Assembly: GCA_037892935.1 (NCBI GenBank)
Contig: JAYXKI010000009.1
Span: 806,001-870,000, forward strand
Direction of reading: 5' to 3'
DNA length: 64,000 bases
Source of the DNA: Phlebopus portentosus
Lineage: Eukaryota; Basidiomycota; Agaricomycetes; Boletales; Boletinellaceae
Part shown: positions 11,551-23,359 of the stretch, one piece after another
How the letters are laid out: every line of letters begins with the position of its first letter
Position numbering within the stretch: the stretch's first letter is position 1
Notes under the pieces: model-generated
The model's database searches: none
Told to the model about the DNA's origin: nothing
The model's input: the letters and a program-made list of their open reading frames with translations, nothing else
Program-made: the position numbers and the translations under genes

Positions 11551-12808
11551 ATGGCGGGTTCTACAGCACGCAATCTGCTGAAGCGGGAACTTAAGGAACT
11601 CACTCAGCACCCAATTGAGGGTTTCTCTGCTGGTGAGCGTCTTCTTCAGAATTCTCTGTCATTGCCTTTCATTTCTTCTCGACATACATCGGCGGCCTTG
11701 CTTTTGCATGCTCTTTCTGCATTGCTCGTAGCTGCTGTGAAGAGCCGGTATGGTCTTGGTCATCCCGAATTTGTCGAGTGTCTCTTCCAGAGATGTCCCT
11801 ATCGGATCGGACGTCGCATGGAGTTGCCATGACTCGCTGGATGTTCTGTCATTGAAGATTCACCCTTGTGTTTCGTAAATTTGTGCTGCACTTTGTTTTC
11901 TTTCGCCACAAGTATCGTATAGATGTGACTTGACATATCACTTGCTTTGCTATCGTGTCGCTGTTGAGAGTGATTATACTGACCCTGTAATGTACCGTAG
12001 GCTTGATCAAAGATGATCTTCTCCAGTGGAGAGTGGTCATCATCGGGTGGGTGCATGAGGTGACCTCATGATGATTCTAGCTGTGCCTTATCTCGTTTTC
12101 TTTTCCTCTCCTTCAGACAACCAGATACGCTTTAGTGGGTTCTATTCGTTTCCGTACTCTTGCGTGTGACTCTTACCGATGGAATACAGTTCTGAGGGCT
12201 TCTTCGTGGCGGACCTTATTTTTACGGAAAACTATCCGAATGAACCACCAACGATGAAATTCATCACGCCGATGTGGCACCCTAATAGTCAGTGCCTGGT
12301 TTTTACTTCCTGTTTGAGCAATCTAACATTTGAAGTATAGTCTATCAGGACGGGCGAGTCTGCATATCTATTCTTGTGCGTTTCCTGACTGCTGGCTATT
12401 GGTGTTTTTACTGATTTACTTCATCAGCACCCTCCCGGTGAGGATCAGTACGGTTACGAGGATGCTGGAGAGCGGTGGCTGCCCGTACATACCGTCTCAT
12501 CGATCGTAAGTGACCAATGCACGATGTCAGGACTATGGCATCTGAGATTACCTTTCCCCTTCCTTCATTCTAGATGTTGAGTGTCATCTCTCTTCTTTCA
12601 TCGGATATCCCAAATACGGATAGCCCGGCGAATGTAGATGCAGCGGTCAGTAACTGTTTTCACTGCATTTCGCTCGGAATGTTGTACTTACAAACTATTA
12701 TACGGACAGAAGGAGGTTAGAGAAAATGTTCCCGCGTACCAGAAGAAGGTGCGACGTCTAGCACAGAGGAGTGTAGATACATACTTTGAGCTCATGGGCG
12801 AAGAGTAA
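11551..12808 (+). CDS. UBC7: ubiquitin-conjugating enzyme E2, Ubc7/UBE2G type
   Basis: Eight exons give a 175-residue E2: 11551-11632, 12001-12046, 12117-12134, 12190-12287, 12341-12375, 12428-12505, 12574-12645 and 12710-12808. All junctions are GT-AG and the phases add up exactly. The protein starts MAGSTARNLLKRELKELTQH. It has the E2 core YPNEPPTMKFITPMWHPNIY and the catalytic cysteine in GRVCISILHPPGED. The stretch after the cysteine, DQYGYEDAGERWLPVHTV, is the acidic-loop insertion typical of Ubc7/Cdc34-class enzymes. Ubc7 works with ER membrane E3 ligases (Hrd1, Doa10) in ER-associated degradation. Oddities are a 368-nt first intron and an 18-nt third exon encoding only QPDTL plus split codons. 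Confidence 0.93.
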
Positions 12809-13210
12809 CATGCATCTCTTCATTCCTTTGTGATGTTGGTGGAAATTCTTGTCTACGCGTTTCGGTGGTTTCCACGGATGTAACAGCTCTTGCCTCAAAT
12901 TTGGAATGCGCTGGGGTTAGATGCTCGACGATTGCTCTCTATCATGAGGTTTTCATGGTTCCTATCTACCTCCTCTTTTCGCACGTCCTCTTTTCGCTCA
13001 TCGACTTTCCATCCTTCCATGCTTTGTAAGCCATTAAAGACTACTAACTTAAAGACAAAGAAAAGTGTTGTACGAAATAAAATGGAATTCATAACCTCTT
13101 CTGTTCTTTTTGCTCGTGTACCAATTCTGTAAGGGTCATGTGACGTGATTTGAAGAACTTCGCGCCGAGTTCCTGCGTCTTGCGTCCTTGAAACCTTCTG
13201 TTCAGTTAGA
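12809..13210. other. intergenic, no gene seen
   Basis: About 400 bp between two plus-strand genes; it holds the 3' end of UBC7 and the promoter of the METTL14-like gene. Overlapping short frames on both strands look non-coding. Confidence 0.4.
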
Positions 13211-15543
13211 ATGAGCACTGCTGAGGTGCTTTCGTCCTCGAGTGACCTCCTTGTATCTCATGCTGTTTTACTCGAGCGCGTACGCTCAATACAGCGGGCA
13301 AATAGACGTGCTCTGCGCGAATATACGAGCAAGCTTGGCACTTCAACTGACCCTACTGAACCCCTTAACGCTCTCTTAAATCTACCATTAATACAAACCC
13401 CACCTCGCTCACCGACTTCGTCTCCATCCCCTCCTCCTTCTCCCAATGACTCACCGCTTCGAAGAGGCGCTTCCTATGTTGTCCGTCCGAATCCTCGAGT
13501 GGTTCGTTCGGATTTACCTCCTGCGAAGAAAGCGAGATGTGCTCGGTATATGAACTACATTCCGGAAGAAGAGACTATAAGGAACGACTATAGTCAGCGA
13601 TATGTCGATGGTGGGGAGTGGCCGCAGAACTGGGTTGTTGGTGCTGAGATGGAACGCAGGTTCGAGGAGTGCGTATGATTGCTTCATAATTACAACGTAC
13701 TTTACAAACCCGACACAATCTATTGTTTCTTTTCAGATATCCTAAACAACAGCGCTTACTGCAATGCAAGAAAGCTGCAGTTGCAGAGCACGCAGCTTCG
13801 CCATCATACCTATCCATGTCTACTTCGAGGACTGCGTTACAAGGTCTCAAATTCGACGTGATATTAATTGATCCCCCCTTTTCATCGTCATTCACTTGGG
13901 ACCAACTAGAAAGCTTGCCGATAGCATCTCTAGCGGCAGATCCTAGTTTTGTATTTCTATGGGTTGGGAGTGGTGCTGGCGAAGGCTTGGAGCGTGGCCG
14001 AGAGATTTTAGGCAAGTGGGGTTATAGACGATGCGAGGACATTTGCTGGGTGAAGACGAATAAGGATAATAATAAGGGCCCCGGTGTGAGCAAAAATAAC
14101 GTGCCTCACTTATCTGTGCAAGAACTCAAGCATGGAAGTAGACTGATCCTCCTACAACTTCCCTTTTGACGAGGACGAAGCAGCATTGTCTTATGGGAAT
14201 TCGTGGCACTGTTCGTCGATCTACGGACAGTTGGTTTGTTCATTGTAACATTGGTGAGTCTTACTTTTCCTTCCTCTCGGACGATGCCTTAGTTGATACC
14301 ACTCTATAGACACGGATGTGATATTCTGGGAAGGAGACCCTTCTGATCCAACGCGAAAGCCACCAGAGATGTATCAGTTGATTGAAAACTTTTGTCTCGG
14401 TACTCGCAGGTTAGAACTATTTGGACGGTATCATTCATTGCGGAGAGGCTGGGTGACAGTCACCGCTGATGAGCTCGAATTATCTCCAGAAGAAGCTCGT
14501 GAAAAGGACGATGCTGTACCCTTTGACCGCGAGAAATGGGAGAATGATATCAAAGAGTTAGCTCAAGGTGGTAAATGCGTGGTACCGAACACTTCTGGTA
14601 GGTATCCTTAAAGTCATGCTGTTCTGTGAAAACTCCAACGACTCCATTTTCTAGAAATTGAGAGCCTGCGACCGAAATCTCCAACGCCTCGCGGTCCTGG
14701 AGTCATTAGTAGTGTCAGTGCACCTACCGTAACTGCAGTCCCCATGGCAGGTTCTGCTACCGGTCTTCCAAGCAATCCCATGCGAACTTCAAGCAGTATG
14801 GGCGGGACAAGTGGCGGAGTCAGCTTGGGTAGCGTGAGACTGAATCAAAATGCATCTCGACAGATGAATATGATGAACTCTGGCCCATCCATGTCTGGAG
14901 GTAACATGGGCGTGATGGCGAGTAGCATGGGAGGCATGGGAGGTGGCATGAACAACATGGGGAACATGTTGGGGATGGGCGGTATGGGCGTCGGCGGCGC
15001 CATGAACATGGGCATGGCCACAGGCAATATGGGAGTCGGCGAGCCGATGATGAACCAAATGGGCATGTCCATGAACCCTATGATGGGCGGTACCGGTCAA
15101 GGTGCGTTCAACTTCGGCTTCGACGGTGGTGCCTCTGGGACCGGCAACATGATGCGTCCGGCCCAAGGGATGATGGGAATGGGTATGGATATCAACAACA
15201 TGAACATGGGCGGTACTGTGCTGGGATGAACCGCCCCATGGGCACCGGGATGAACCAAATGGGTCGCATGAACATGGGCGCCGGTATGGGTATGAGTATG
15301 TCAGGCATGGGCGGACTCGGTGGGGCAGCGTTCGACGCAGGGCAAGGAGCCTGGATGGGCGGCGGAGGTGGTACTGGAGGAAATATGGGCCAGCAGCAAT
15401 TCATGGGTGGCGGCGGGACGTGGAATGGCGGCGGTGCCGATGGTCAGTCTGGCATGAGCGGTATGGGCATGGGCATGGGTATGAATACTGGAATGGGCGG
15501 GATGGGGATGGGTCAAGGTATGAGGAATTGGAGAGGTTTCTGA
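13211..15543 (+). CDS. METTL14-like (MT-A70 family) m6A writer subunit
   Basis: Five exons (13211-13668, 13737-14085, 14142-14253, 14310-14597, 14655-15543) encode about 698 residues. The MT-A70 domain runs [77 protein letters not shown] and [20 protein letters not shown]. These blocks follow METTL14 (and its yeast relative Kar4) rather than METTL3. In animals METTL14 is the non-catalytic RNA-binding partner of METTL3, with EPPL at the motif; here it is DPPF. The C-terminus is a roughly 260-residue Met/Gly-rich tail in place of the animal RGG tail. Within the tail the frame changes by one base at 15226-15229 (ATGA overlap). Either one base is missing or an intron runs from GTACTG (near 15212) to GTCAG (near 15304). 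Confidence 0.85.
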
Positions 15544-18134
15544 CGATTTTGATTCGCTCGTCATTCTCGTCGTTTTCTTATCTTGAATACACATGTGCAA
15601 ATAAGACTGTACTATATCCATCCTTCATCTTTTCATTTTTCATTTTCGTGCATGCTTGTGGCATAGAGGAAAGACCCGGAGCGGCGAAATGCAGAGTTAT
15701 TCTCTTACAGTAGTATCTGCCAGTGCTTATAAGACGAAACGACTGTAATACGAAGAGGCTCCTAGCCAAGCTGTCTATGCTGGGAATACTAGACACCTTA
15801 AATATTTTTACCGTAGACATAAAGCAAAATAAAATATTTGGTAGAAATTTGTTTTATTCTTCGCGAATATTGCCACTAGGATAGGGTGGCCATTTCCCAT
15901 TTTACGTATCGTATCCCAAACAAATTCGAAGTCTATGTGTCCTCTTGCCGTACCGCTACGCCGAAACAGCATTCCAAAAGCTCATCTCGTAGGGCTGTTC
16001 CTCCCTAGCATCGCTGCAGAACATACGTGTTCGCTCCTTTTCTCGAGTCTGTGAATTATTGACGGTGTTCATGCGACTTTTGAATTTCAACGTGCATTAA
16101 TTCTAAATACCCTTGCTGTGTGTCCTTCATTAATATCTATCATTCCGTCATTCTATCACGGTTCGCTTGTTTTAATCGATGGAGATAGTAAGTAATAATA
16201 CTATGTAGTAAGCGGACACTTTGACTTTCCGTGATTACCGAGGATTCTTGATCACCCGTCAGATTGTACTCCTCGAAATCTTAGATTTCCCTGACAAAAA
16301 GATATTTCTGAGGAAATGTCCTATTCACATCTGAATCGTCTTGTGCCCTAGCTACAGTAGTTCACGCAGCTATATGTACATACAACATTTATAAATAAGG
16401 TCATTCCAAGACTAGTGATCACGGCTTTGATATTACGAATAAACTTCGATAATTTCAAAATAGGGAGATCCCCAATCCGATGTCATTCATTCATTCAATT
16501 TATAACACCGGAAGTAAATTTGTTTCCATGTTGGATCCGAATACCCAATTTCAGAGCTTTTCGGCGCTTGAGCTACGCTAGGCTAGCGCTCGAAAGCCAT
16601 GCAACGCAAAAAGGATCTGCCGAGGACTTTGTCAACGCTGACAGAATACTCCGACAGGCTATAGGACCGCTATAAGAGTTGGGGCTCTTGAGCGCTTCTC
16701 CGTTCTGGACCGGTGCCAAGATCTCAAAGAAAAGGAGAGATTTGAAAAGGAAAAACGAGATCAATCTCGTGAGAAGAAGTGGCCACAACCACTATCACAG
16801 CTATCCCGAAAATAGCAGCCTTAAGGGCCAACTCAAATAAAATTGCTACTTGATTGGACGAGCTCTGTCGGAGTGGCGCTAGGCTCGGACTCGGACCTCG
16901 GCAGGATGGCTGGGCAAGCAATTAAATATGGGCGGCAATCTGGCAAACATTTTCATTCTATCATTTTATAAGAGACTCGTGATCGGACATTCAACCGGAC
17001 AAGGATAGGGACTCACAAATACACGCAAGTGTGATCGGCGTCGGGGACGTTGCGGAAGGAAATCCTCTCCTCGCTTGGCCGAATGGTTTAGTGGCTGCCA
17101 ACTCTCGGGGTTACCGAATCTCGATGTCAATTTCACTCAATTACCCACTCGACAAACTCAACAACGTAAACAGAGAAGGAAAAGCATATGGCATAACTCA
17201 TATTCAACCCAAGAGCCTTTTTCGGTATTACTAAATTACATGATAGTAGCATATGTATATCACACAAAAAGATGTCAAACTACTTTGGTCAAAAGGGGAC
17301 GGCCGAGGGAAAGAGGAATGCAAGGGCGGACAGGTGGGTGGATATTATAGGTAGAGGGATAAGAGGAGGCAGGGCGGACAGTGAAGTAAAGGAAGGAGGA
17401 GAGACGAAGCTACACTGGATTTAATAACTCAGCGTCCGTAGGGCTATATGTACTATCACTACTACGTAGATATGCAACACGACGCTAAGCCGTCGGGAAA
17501 AGGTGAAAAGCAGACAAAGCCATTAAAGCGAATGAAAAAAATTAATCGTGTCGAATGCAGTGCAATAGAGGGTGGTGAGGGGGAGAGGATGTAAAGTACT
17601 AGTAAGGAGAAATGCCGAAAGGGAGTTAGAGTTATGCGAAAACAGAAAGGTAGATGGGTCGATGGGAAAGCCGAGACACAGACAAGATGAGTAATACGAA
17701 GGAGATGGGATGAGATGGATGGCAGCCAGGCACGAGAGATGCGGACTCAAGAGGAGTACTATAGATTCTTTAAGAGATTAGGCAATTAGATGGGTAATGT
17801 AGCAAATTTATGAGCCAGCCAATCGAATAATAAGAAAGGAATGATCGAATAAAGGGAAACGAAATAGAACACAGACAGCATTTTGACACGATCATGCATT
17901 ATATGAAGGAATACTGTAAGGTCGATAGTGAAAAGCTTTTGCGAAGGTGAACAATCGGGAAGGTCGGTTCCGACTCAGATCCAAGATTGATTACATTGAA
18001 TAACGCGCGTGCACACCGCGAACAAATAGGCGCTGGGGAGATTAATGACGCTCCGATGCACATACCGCATGCAAGGAGCAACAACAACGGCGTCGCGACG
18101 ATCAACGCAGAGACGCGATCTCACCGCCGCGAGA
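15544..18134. other. intergenic region
   Basis: About 2.6 kb between convergent genes (METTL14-like plus, STE12 minus). No coding sequence is convincing. A stretch near 17075-17135 resembles a tRNA A box but does not fold as a tRNA (see rejected items). The part nearest STE12 (about 17500-18130) is probably its 3' UTR. Confidence 0.4.
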
Positions 18135-21100
18135 TCAGGACGCATAGGAGTACGACTGTTCCGGGTACTGCGCGGTTCCGTTAAGGTTATTCATATCCGC
18201 ATAGTAATTCGCCGTCGCCGCCGCCGCTGCGGGATCTGCCGTGGTGGAGTTGAACTGCCCCTGCGCCGCCGCAGATTCCGAATAGACATCTCCGGCATAC
18301 GCCGCGACGCCCGATGCAGCCGCTGCCGCCGTCATCGAAGTATTTTCGTAACTCCCCAAAGTAGCTACGTCCAGCCCAATGAGAGTCTGCAAGTCATCTT
18401 GGTAAACAGTCGAGCCCGCAGGGGAATTTGTCTGCGTTCCCGGAGTCTGCTGTGTATAATCAAGCTGAGCCTGGTAAGCTGCAGGGCTGGAATGCTGCGA
18501 GACGGAGCTGTACTGCGGGACTGAATAAGGGTGGTAACCACGCGAAGCAGCGGCGCCCGGTCCGAGGGGACTCGCATCAAGTGTGTTCGCAGTTAGCGGA
18601 CGACGGATCTGCTCGCCTGTGCGTGCGATGGTTGGAGTGACGCTTCGGTAACGGCGTATCGGGCCGACGGCACTTGGAGAGAAGCTTTGCACATTGCTGA
18701 GCGAAGGCGGATAGAGCGCTGCGTGATCGAACGTCTGCTTGTGCGCGGGCGCAGATAGCGAGCCAGCTGAAGACGGCGCGTATGACGAAGCAACGTCATT
18801 TTGCACAGGGTAATTTGAGTTCCCGTATGCAGTCGTGTAGCGCGAGGAAGGCGCGCTAGCTGTACTGAATGCTGGTGATGGGTGCGAGGACACATAGTCA
18901 TATCCGGCTGGTAACGAGTTCGAGTGGCCATGCGCAGCAGCCCAGTTACTTTGCGCATCAGTCAACCGAGGCGAATTCTCAGGACTTGTCACCAGGTTCG
19001 CGAACTGCGGTGCATCACTCCCAACAATACCATTGTACGCCGAGCCATTCGCACTAGATTGAGCGCCGTATGCACTGGCGTAATCATCATCCTCAAAGCG
19101 CACTGAAGGTGATCCGCGACCTCGATCTCGCATGCGTTAAGATCGTACTGCTCGCCCGGCGCGTACATCACCTGATCAACGCCCTCATCTCCGTCAACAT
19201 CACCAACCGGCACCGCGCTGCCCATGTTAGTACCATCGCGCGAATGGATGCGCATGTGTTGACTGAGATTATCAGCGCGCGAGAACCGGCGCTGGCACAC
19301 TTCGCACTGGTGCGGGCGCTCCATCGTATGCATCCTCACATGGCGCTTCAGATGCTCAAATCGCTTGAACAGGCGCTGGCAAGAATACAACGGGCACACG
19401 TATGCCTTTGTCTTGCGCACAGAATCGAGGCTAGCTGGAAGTGAGTTACTGTGGAGTTGCAAACCACCCAAAGGATGCGTCCCACGGCCAGGGATTTGTC
19501 GCGCTTTAGGCATTGCACTCGAGCGATGGATCATCGCGAGTCGCTGCGCCTGAATAGCGCGCTGGCTCTCAGCCTGGCGTTGCGCTCGTGCTTGGTGACC
19601 TGCTCCGCCACCAAGGCCGGCTTGCGCATCAAACATCGCCGCTGCGCTCATCTCGCCGTCGACATCGTCAACGATATCAGTGGAACCCACACCGCTGTGG
19701 GTCTCGCGCTCCTCTTCCGAAGCAGAGTCGCGTCCAAGTCCACTTCGTCCTGTACGCGGACCCTTCTTGCGACGCTGCTTGTAGTTAGGACTACCCTCGA
19801 ATAGCGAGAACATATTGAAGATCGTGCTAGGGGCAACATCACGCTCGGAACCGGTCGTCGGAGCTGCAGCAAGTCTGCGCGCCTCGCTCTCTTGCTCCAT
19901 AGCCATAGCCTCCTCCGCACGACGCACGGCGGACTCAAGCTCACCCTCGCCCTCCTGGATACCCTGCGCCTTCGAGAACTGCTCATACAGAGACCGCTTG
20001 CTGTCATACGTAAACGACAAAGCGGGTTCGCCGACTACAACCGTTGTCGGTTCCAGACCCATCTTCTCGCGCTTCAAATCGCGCTCGAGCGCATCAAGGA
20101 ACAATCGGTCGTGCGGTACAGAGAACCTGCAGCAGCACCGCAAAACATCCGGTCACATTGTTAAGTTCGGAGAAGCGGAGCGGGCGGCGATAGCACATAT
20201 CAAAGCGCACAAAACGCAATCGTCAAGGACGATCAAACAGTATCAACATTAACCCGTCAACCAATAGGTAAAGATAACAGGTGGATCGAGGGGTAAGGAA
20301 AGGGTATAGTCAGTAAACGTTTCATGATAGTCATCGTGAGATGATAGAGATGAGACGGTAGAAGCGCGATGGTGAAGTCGGAACAAAGTTCAGAAGCAAC
20401 GGCACGGCAGAAATAGCAGGCATAGAGCGGCCGAGAGCCAAAAGCTCTTGATGACGAGCACGATAAGACTGCGATCGGAAACATCGAGCCTGCCACGGAT
20501 ACACGCCGCTGACGTGAAGAGTACAGCACATTGCACGTGCAGAGGAGGAAGGGAGGCGAGAAGCCAGAGAAGTAGATGTAAACTTACCAATAGAAGACCT
20601 TCTGTTTCTTTTGCGTCCTGATGCATTGATACTTGAAGAGAAGATCAAGGAAAGGAGACTATAAACGGTAAGGACATAGTTAGCATCAGTTTTAGCGTGC
20701 CCCGTGCCAGACTAATGTAAAGGGAGGGTCCCTGGGGCAATGTATGAAAGAAGGGAGATGGCTGTGAACCTGTGAATAGGAAGCAAAGAAGCCTGATGCC
20801 AGAGCATGACGCTCATAGAAGGATATGAAACAAACAAGGGGAGCGAATAATTGTCAAGCTGGAAAGATGCTATGGATTTTGAGCTTCACAAAACCAGAAT
20901 GTGCTGTAGCAACCTCTGGCAACACTACCGGAGGAAAAACAACACGGGTAAAGCTGCGCAATTTTCGACAACACGAGGGGGTACGAAAAGAAGGAAGGGA
21001 AAGAGAACGCGAAAATGAAGAAAGAAGACGAGAAAACCGTACCTTTGGTTCCTCGAGGCAGGCATCTGAGCCGGGCTTCAGGTTGCGGAGATCGGAGAAC

Positions 21101-23359
21101 ACCCCTTCCTCAAACTTCTTCATATTGCGCACTGGGCGACCTGGTATCCGCAGTCATTTTGAAACAGTAAGCGTTGGTCAAGACAGAGCCGCCGCCAACC
21201 GTTCAGCCAGTCCATTGGACATACGAGGACAACCAGGAAAGAAGTCCCGCAGGGACGAGAGCGTCACGAAGCAAACCGAGGCGAACGAACACCCCATCGT
21301 ACCGAAAGCGGATAGAAAGGGTAATCGTGTGAGAGAATGAACGATAGGTGGTTGCCGGCAAGAAGATAGAAGATCGATGAAGAACGTGATCCCGCATTTC
21401 GGGGAAGCAAGGTGCGGGAATGAACGCGGGATACCCACAGGATAAACCAGCACAGCCCAATCCAAAGGCGTATCCCAAAGCACGTTGAATCCGAGACAGA
21501 TGGGATATGAAGCCGGAGCGAGAGGATGATAGGGGCGTTGACGTTGATGGGGGAGGAGGGGGGAGGATGGCCACCGAATCCGAAGGTTAAGATTTCAAAG
21601 TCAAGCATCGATAAGATGAACATAAAATAGAGTCGAATGGAAGACAGAAACATCGGCATGATTTCGATTCCATTTGAGTCGGCAAAGGGTCCATGTCGAG
21701 ATGTCGAGATCGATGTCAAGAACAATCGAAGACGCAGAAGTTAGTGTCATGTGTGCAAACAAAGAAGGTAAAGAATCGGTCAGATACCAAATTCAAATCA
21801 TCACTGTAAGAAAAGAACGCACCAAAAGCCTCGAAGCGAAAAACGAGTGCACGAACGATATCCGTTCCAGTGATGTGGTACAGACCTGACCAAAGTACAC
21901 AGGTCACGTACTCGCCTAAAATGCAACATTCGTCAGTCAGTCATTCTGAACCATGTACACGCAATATTGAACCAGCCAGGAAATAAATAACACAGAATTC
22001 CATGCAGAATAAAAAAAACAATAAAAAATTAAAAAAGATATTGCTAATTGACCAAATCAGCCATCCTCAGAATCACGGCAACTAAGGCATCTTGGGTGCC
22101 TCTGCGCCACTGATCAGAAGTTCTGGCTAGTGATTGAGTCCCCAACCAGACGAATGCACTATCGCCATGACAAACGGCGCTATCGCACTTCACAAGTTAC
22201 CCGGGAACACCGCAAGGACAATAGATTTGGCCTGCCATAGAAAATCTTTGGGAAAACCCTGGGGAAGGACAGATTTTCTGGCTCCGGGAAAACTAGCTCC
22301 ATCAAGGAACTGATAGACAAGGCGAACCCAAAAGCGCCAAAATAAATTTCGTCAAGCCAAATCAGAAATTGTCCCGAGCATCAATTGGCATCAATCGACA
22401 TTAGTTGGTATAAGCGACGGGCGAGACGGACGTAAACGCGTGGATATCGCGTGCGTGCCCAGTGGCCTATGATGATGAAGTGCCAGCAAGCAAAACTTCT
22501 CGCTGGGCCTCGTGTTCAAGTGGGAAGAAAAAGTAAAAGCCAAAGGGCAGAAGTCGCAACGAGGAAAAAAATGAATCTGCCTGTGAAAAAGATCCTTACC
22601 AGAAGGCAACAAGAAGCGGTTCAGTGCGGGATGGGTGTTAGGATGAGGCATCATAGGCGTTCCTTGTTGCATGCGTCCAGCAGACATAGTGCTGTTGCCA
22701 AAGGAGCCATCTGACTCGTTCACCCCGTCGCCGTCTGCAGTTGCCCAACGGCTCGGCGCGGTTGCGAGGAAGAATTTAAGGCGGTCCAAATGCGCGAGCA
22801 TCTCTTGCTCCTTATGAGTCAAGGGGCGGGAAAGGGGTGTGCCGTTGAACGTCACTTGGCTTGGGCTCCCATTTGATAGCGAATTGTTCTTAAGAGGTTG
22901 AGATGGTCGAGGTGAGGAACTAGCGCTACTCGACGCAGAGACATTTGGCGAGTGCGACTGAGAGTGCATCGGTGGGCGTGATTGGTTAGCAAGTGCGGAA
23001 GCAGAATTTGATGGGTAGTCAAGGGAAGGACCAACGTCAGGGGATGAACGGACGCTACTTGCCGCGCTATGGCCACCTTCTCCCGCTGCAAAGCTACCAC
23101 CCAGAGAGGACTCGGTACTCTGAGCTGGCAAGTTATATCCCAGCGTGCGCGACTCAACTGAGTTGAAGCCGGAGTTGCTGCCACTGTACGGAGATTGCGA
23201 TGCGTAGTCGTACGAGGGATACGCGGGGGACGGATAAGCAGAAGAAGAGGCGGAAGCAGATGACTGAAGCCCCGGGGTGTAGTACGAGGATGCGTACGAG
23301 TGCTGGTCGTACTGGACATGCGGGGGCGGATGGGTACGAGGGTCATACGCGTCCATCAT
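18135..23359 (-). CDS. STE12: Ste12 transcription factor (STE domain plus two C2H2 fingers)
   Basis: Exons run 23359-22600, 21915-21823, 21140-21043, 20658-20588 and 20126-18135. The N-terminus (MMDAYDPRTHPPPHVQYD) is Ser/Tyr/Pro-rich. The STE DNA-binding domain follows: LTHKEQEMLAHLDRLKFFLA, YVTCVLWSGLYHITGTDIVR, NMKKFEEGVFSDLRNLKPGS, FLDLLFKYQCIRTQKKQKVF and RLFLDALERDLKREKMGLEP. Two zinc fingers read YVCPLYSCQRLFKRFEHLKR-HVRMH and HQCEVCQRRFSRADNLSQHM-RIH, as in filamentous fungi and basidiomycetes. Ste12 acts at the end of the pheromone/filamentation MAPK pathway. The tail is Ser/Ala/Tyr-rich. Introns 1-4 are 684, 682, 384 and 461 nt. Between about 19150 and 19100 the frame moves by one base, from NACEIEVADH to RGRGSPSVRFEDDDYA; one missing base or an unrecognised intron would explain it. 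Product about 1,000 residues. Confidence 0.9.

Noticed and set aside
14789..15166. Long antisense frame rich in His/Ala opposite the METTL14-like tail
   Set aside because: It is a shadow of the Met/Gly-coding repeat on the plus strand; CATxxx complements of ATG codons produce the His-rich composition.
17075..17135. Possible tRNA gene: TTGGCCGAATGGTTTAGTGG resembles an A box
   Set aside because: The required B box (GGTTCGANTCC) is not intact (GGGGTTACCGAATC), and no acceptor-stem pairing could be found. At most a decayed tRNA.
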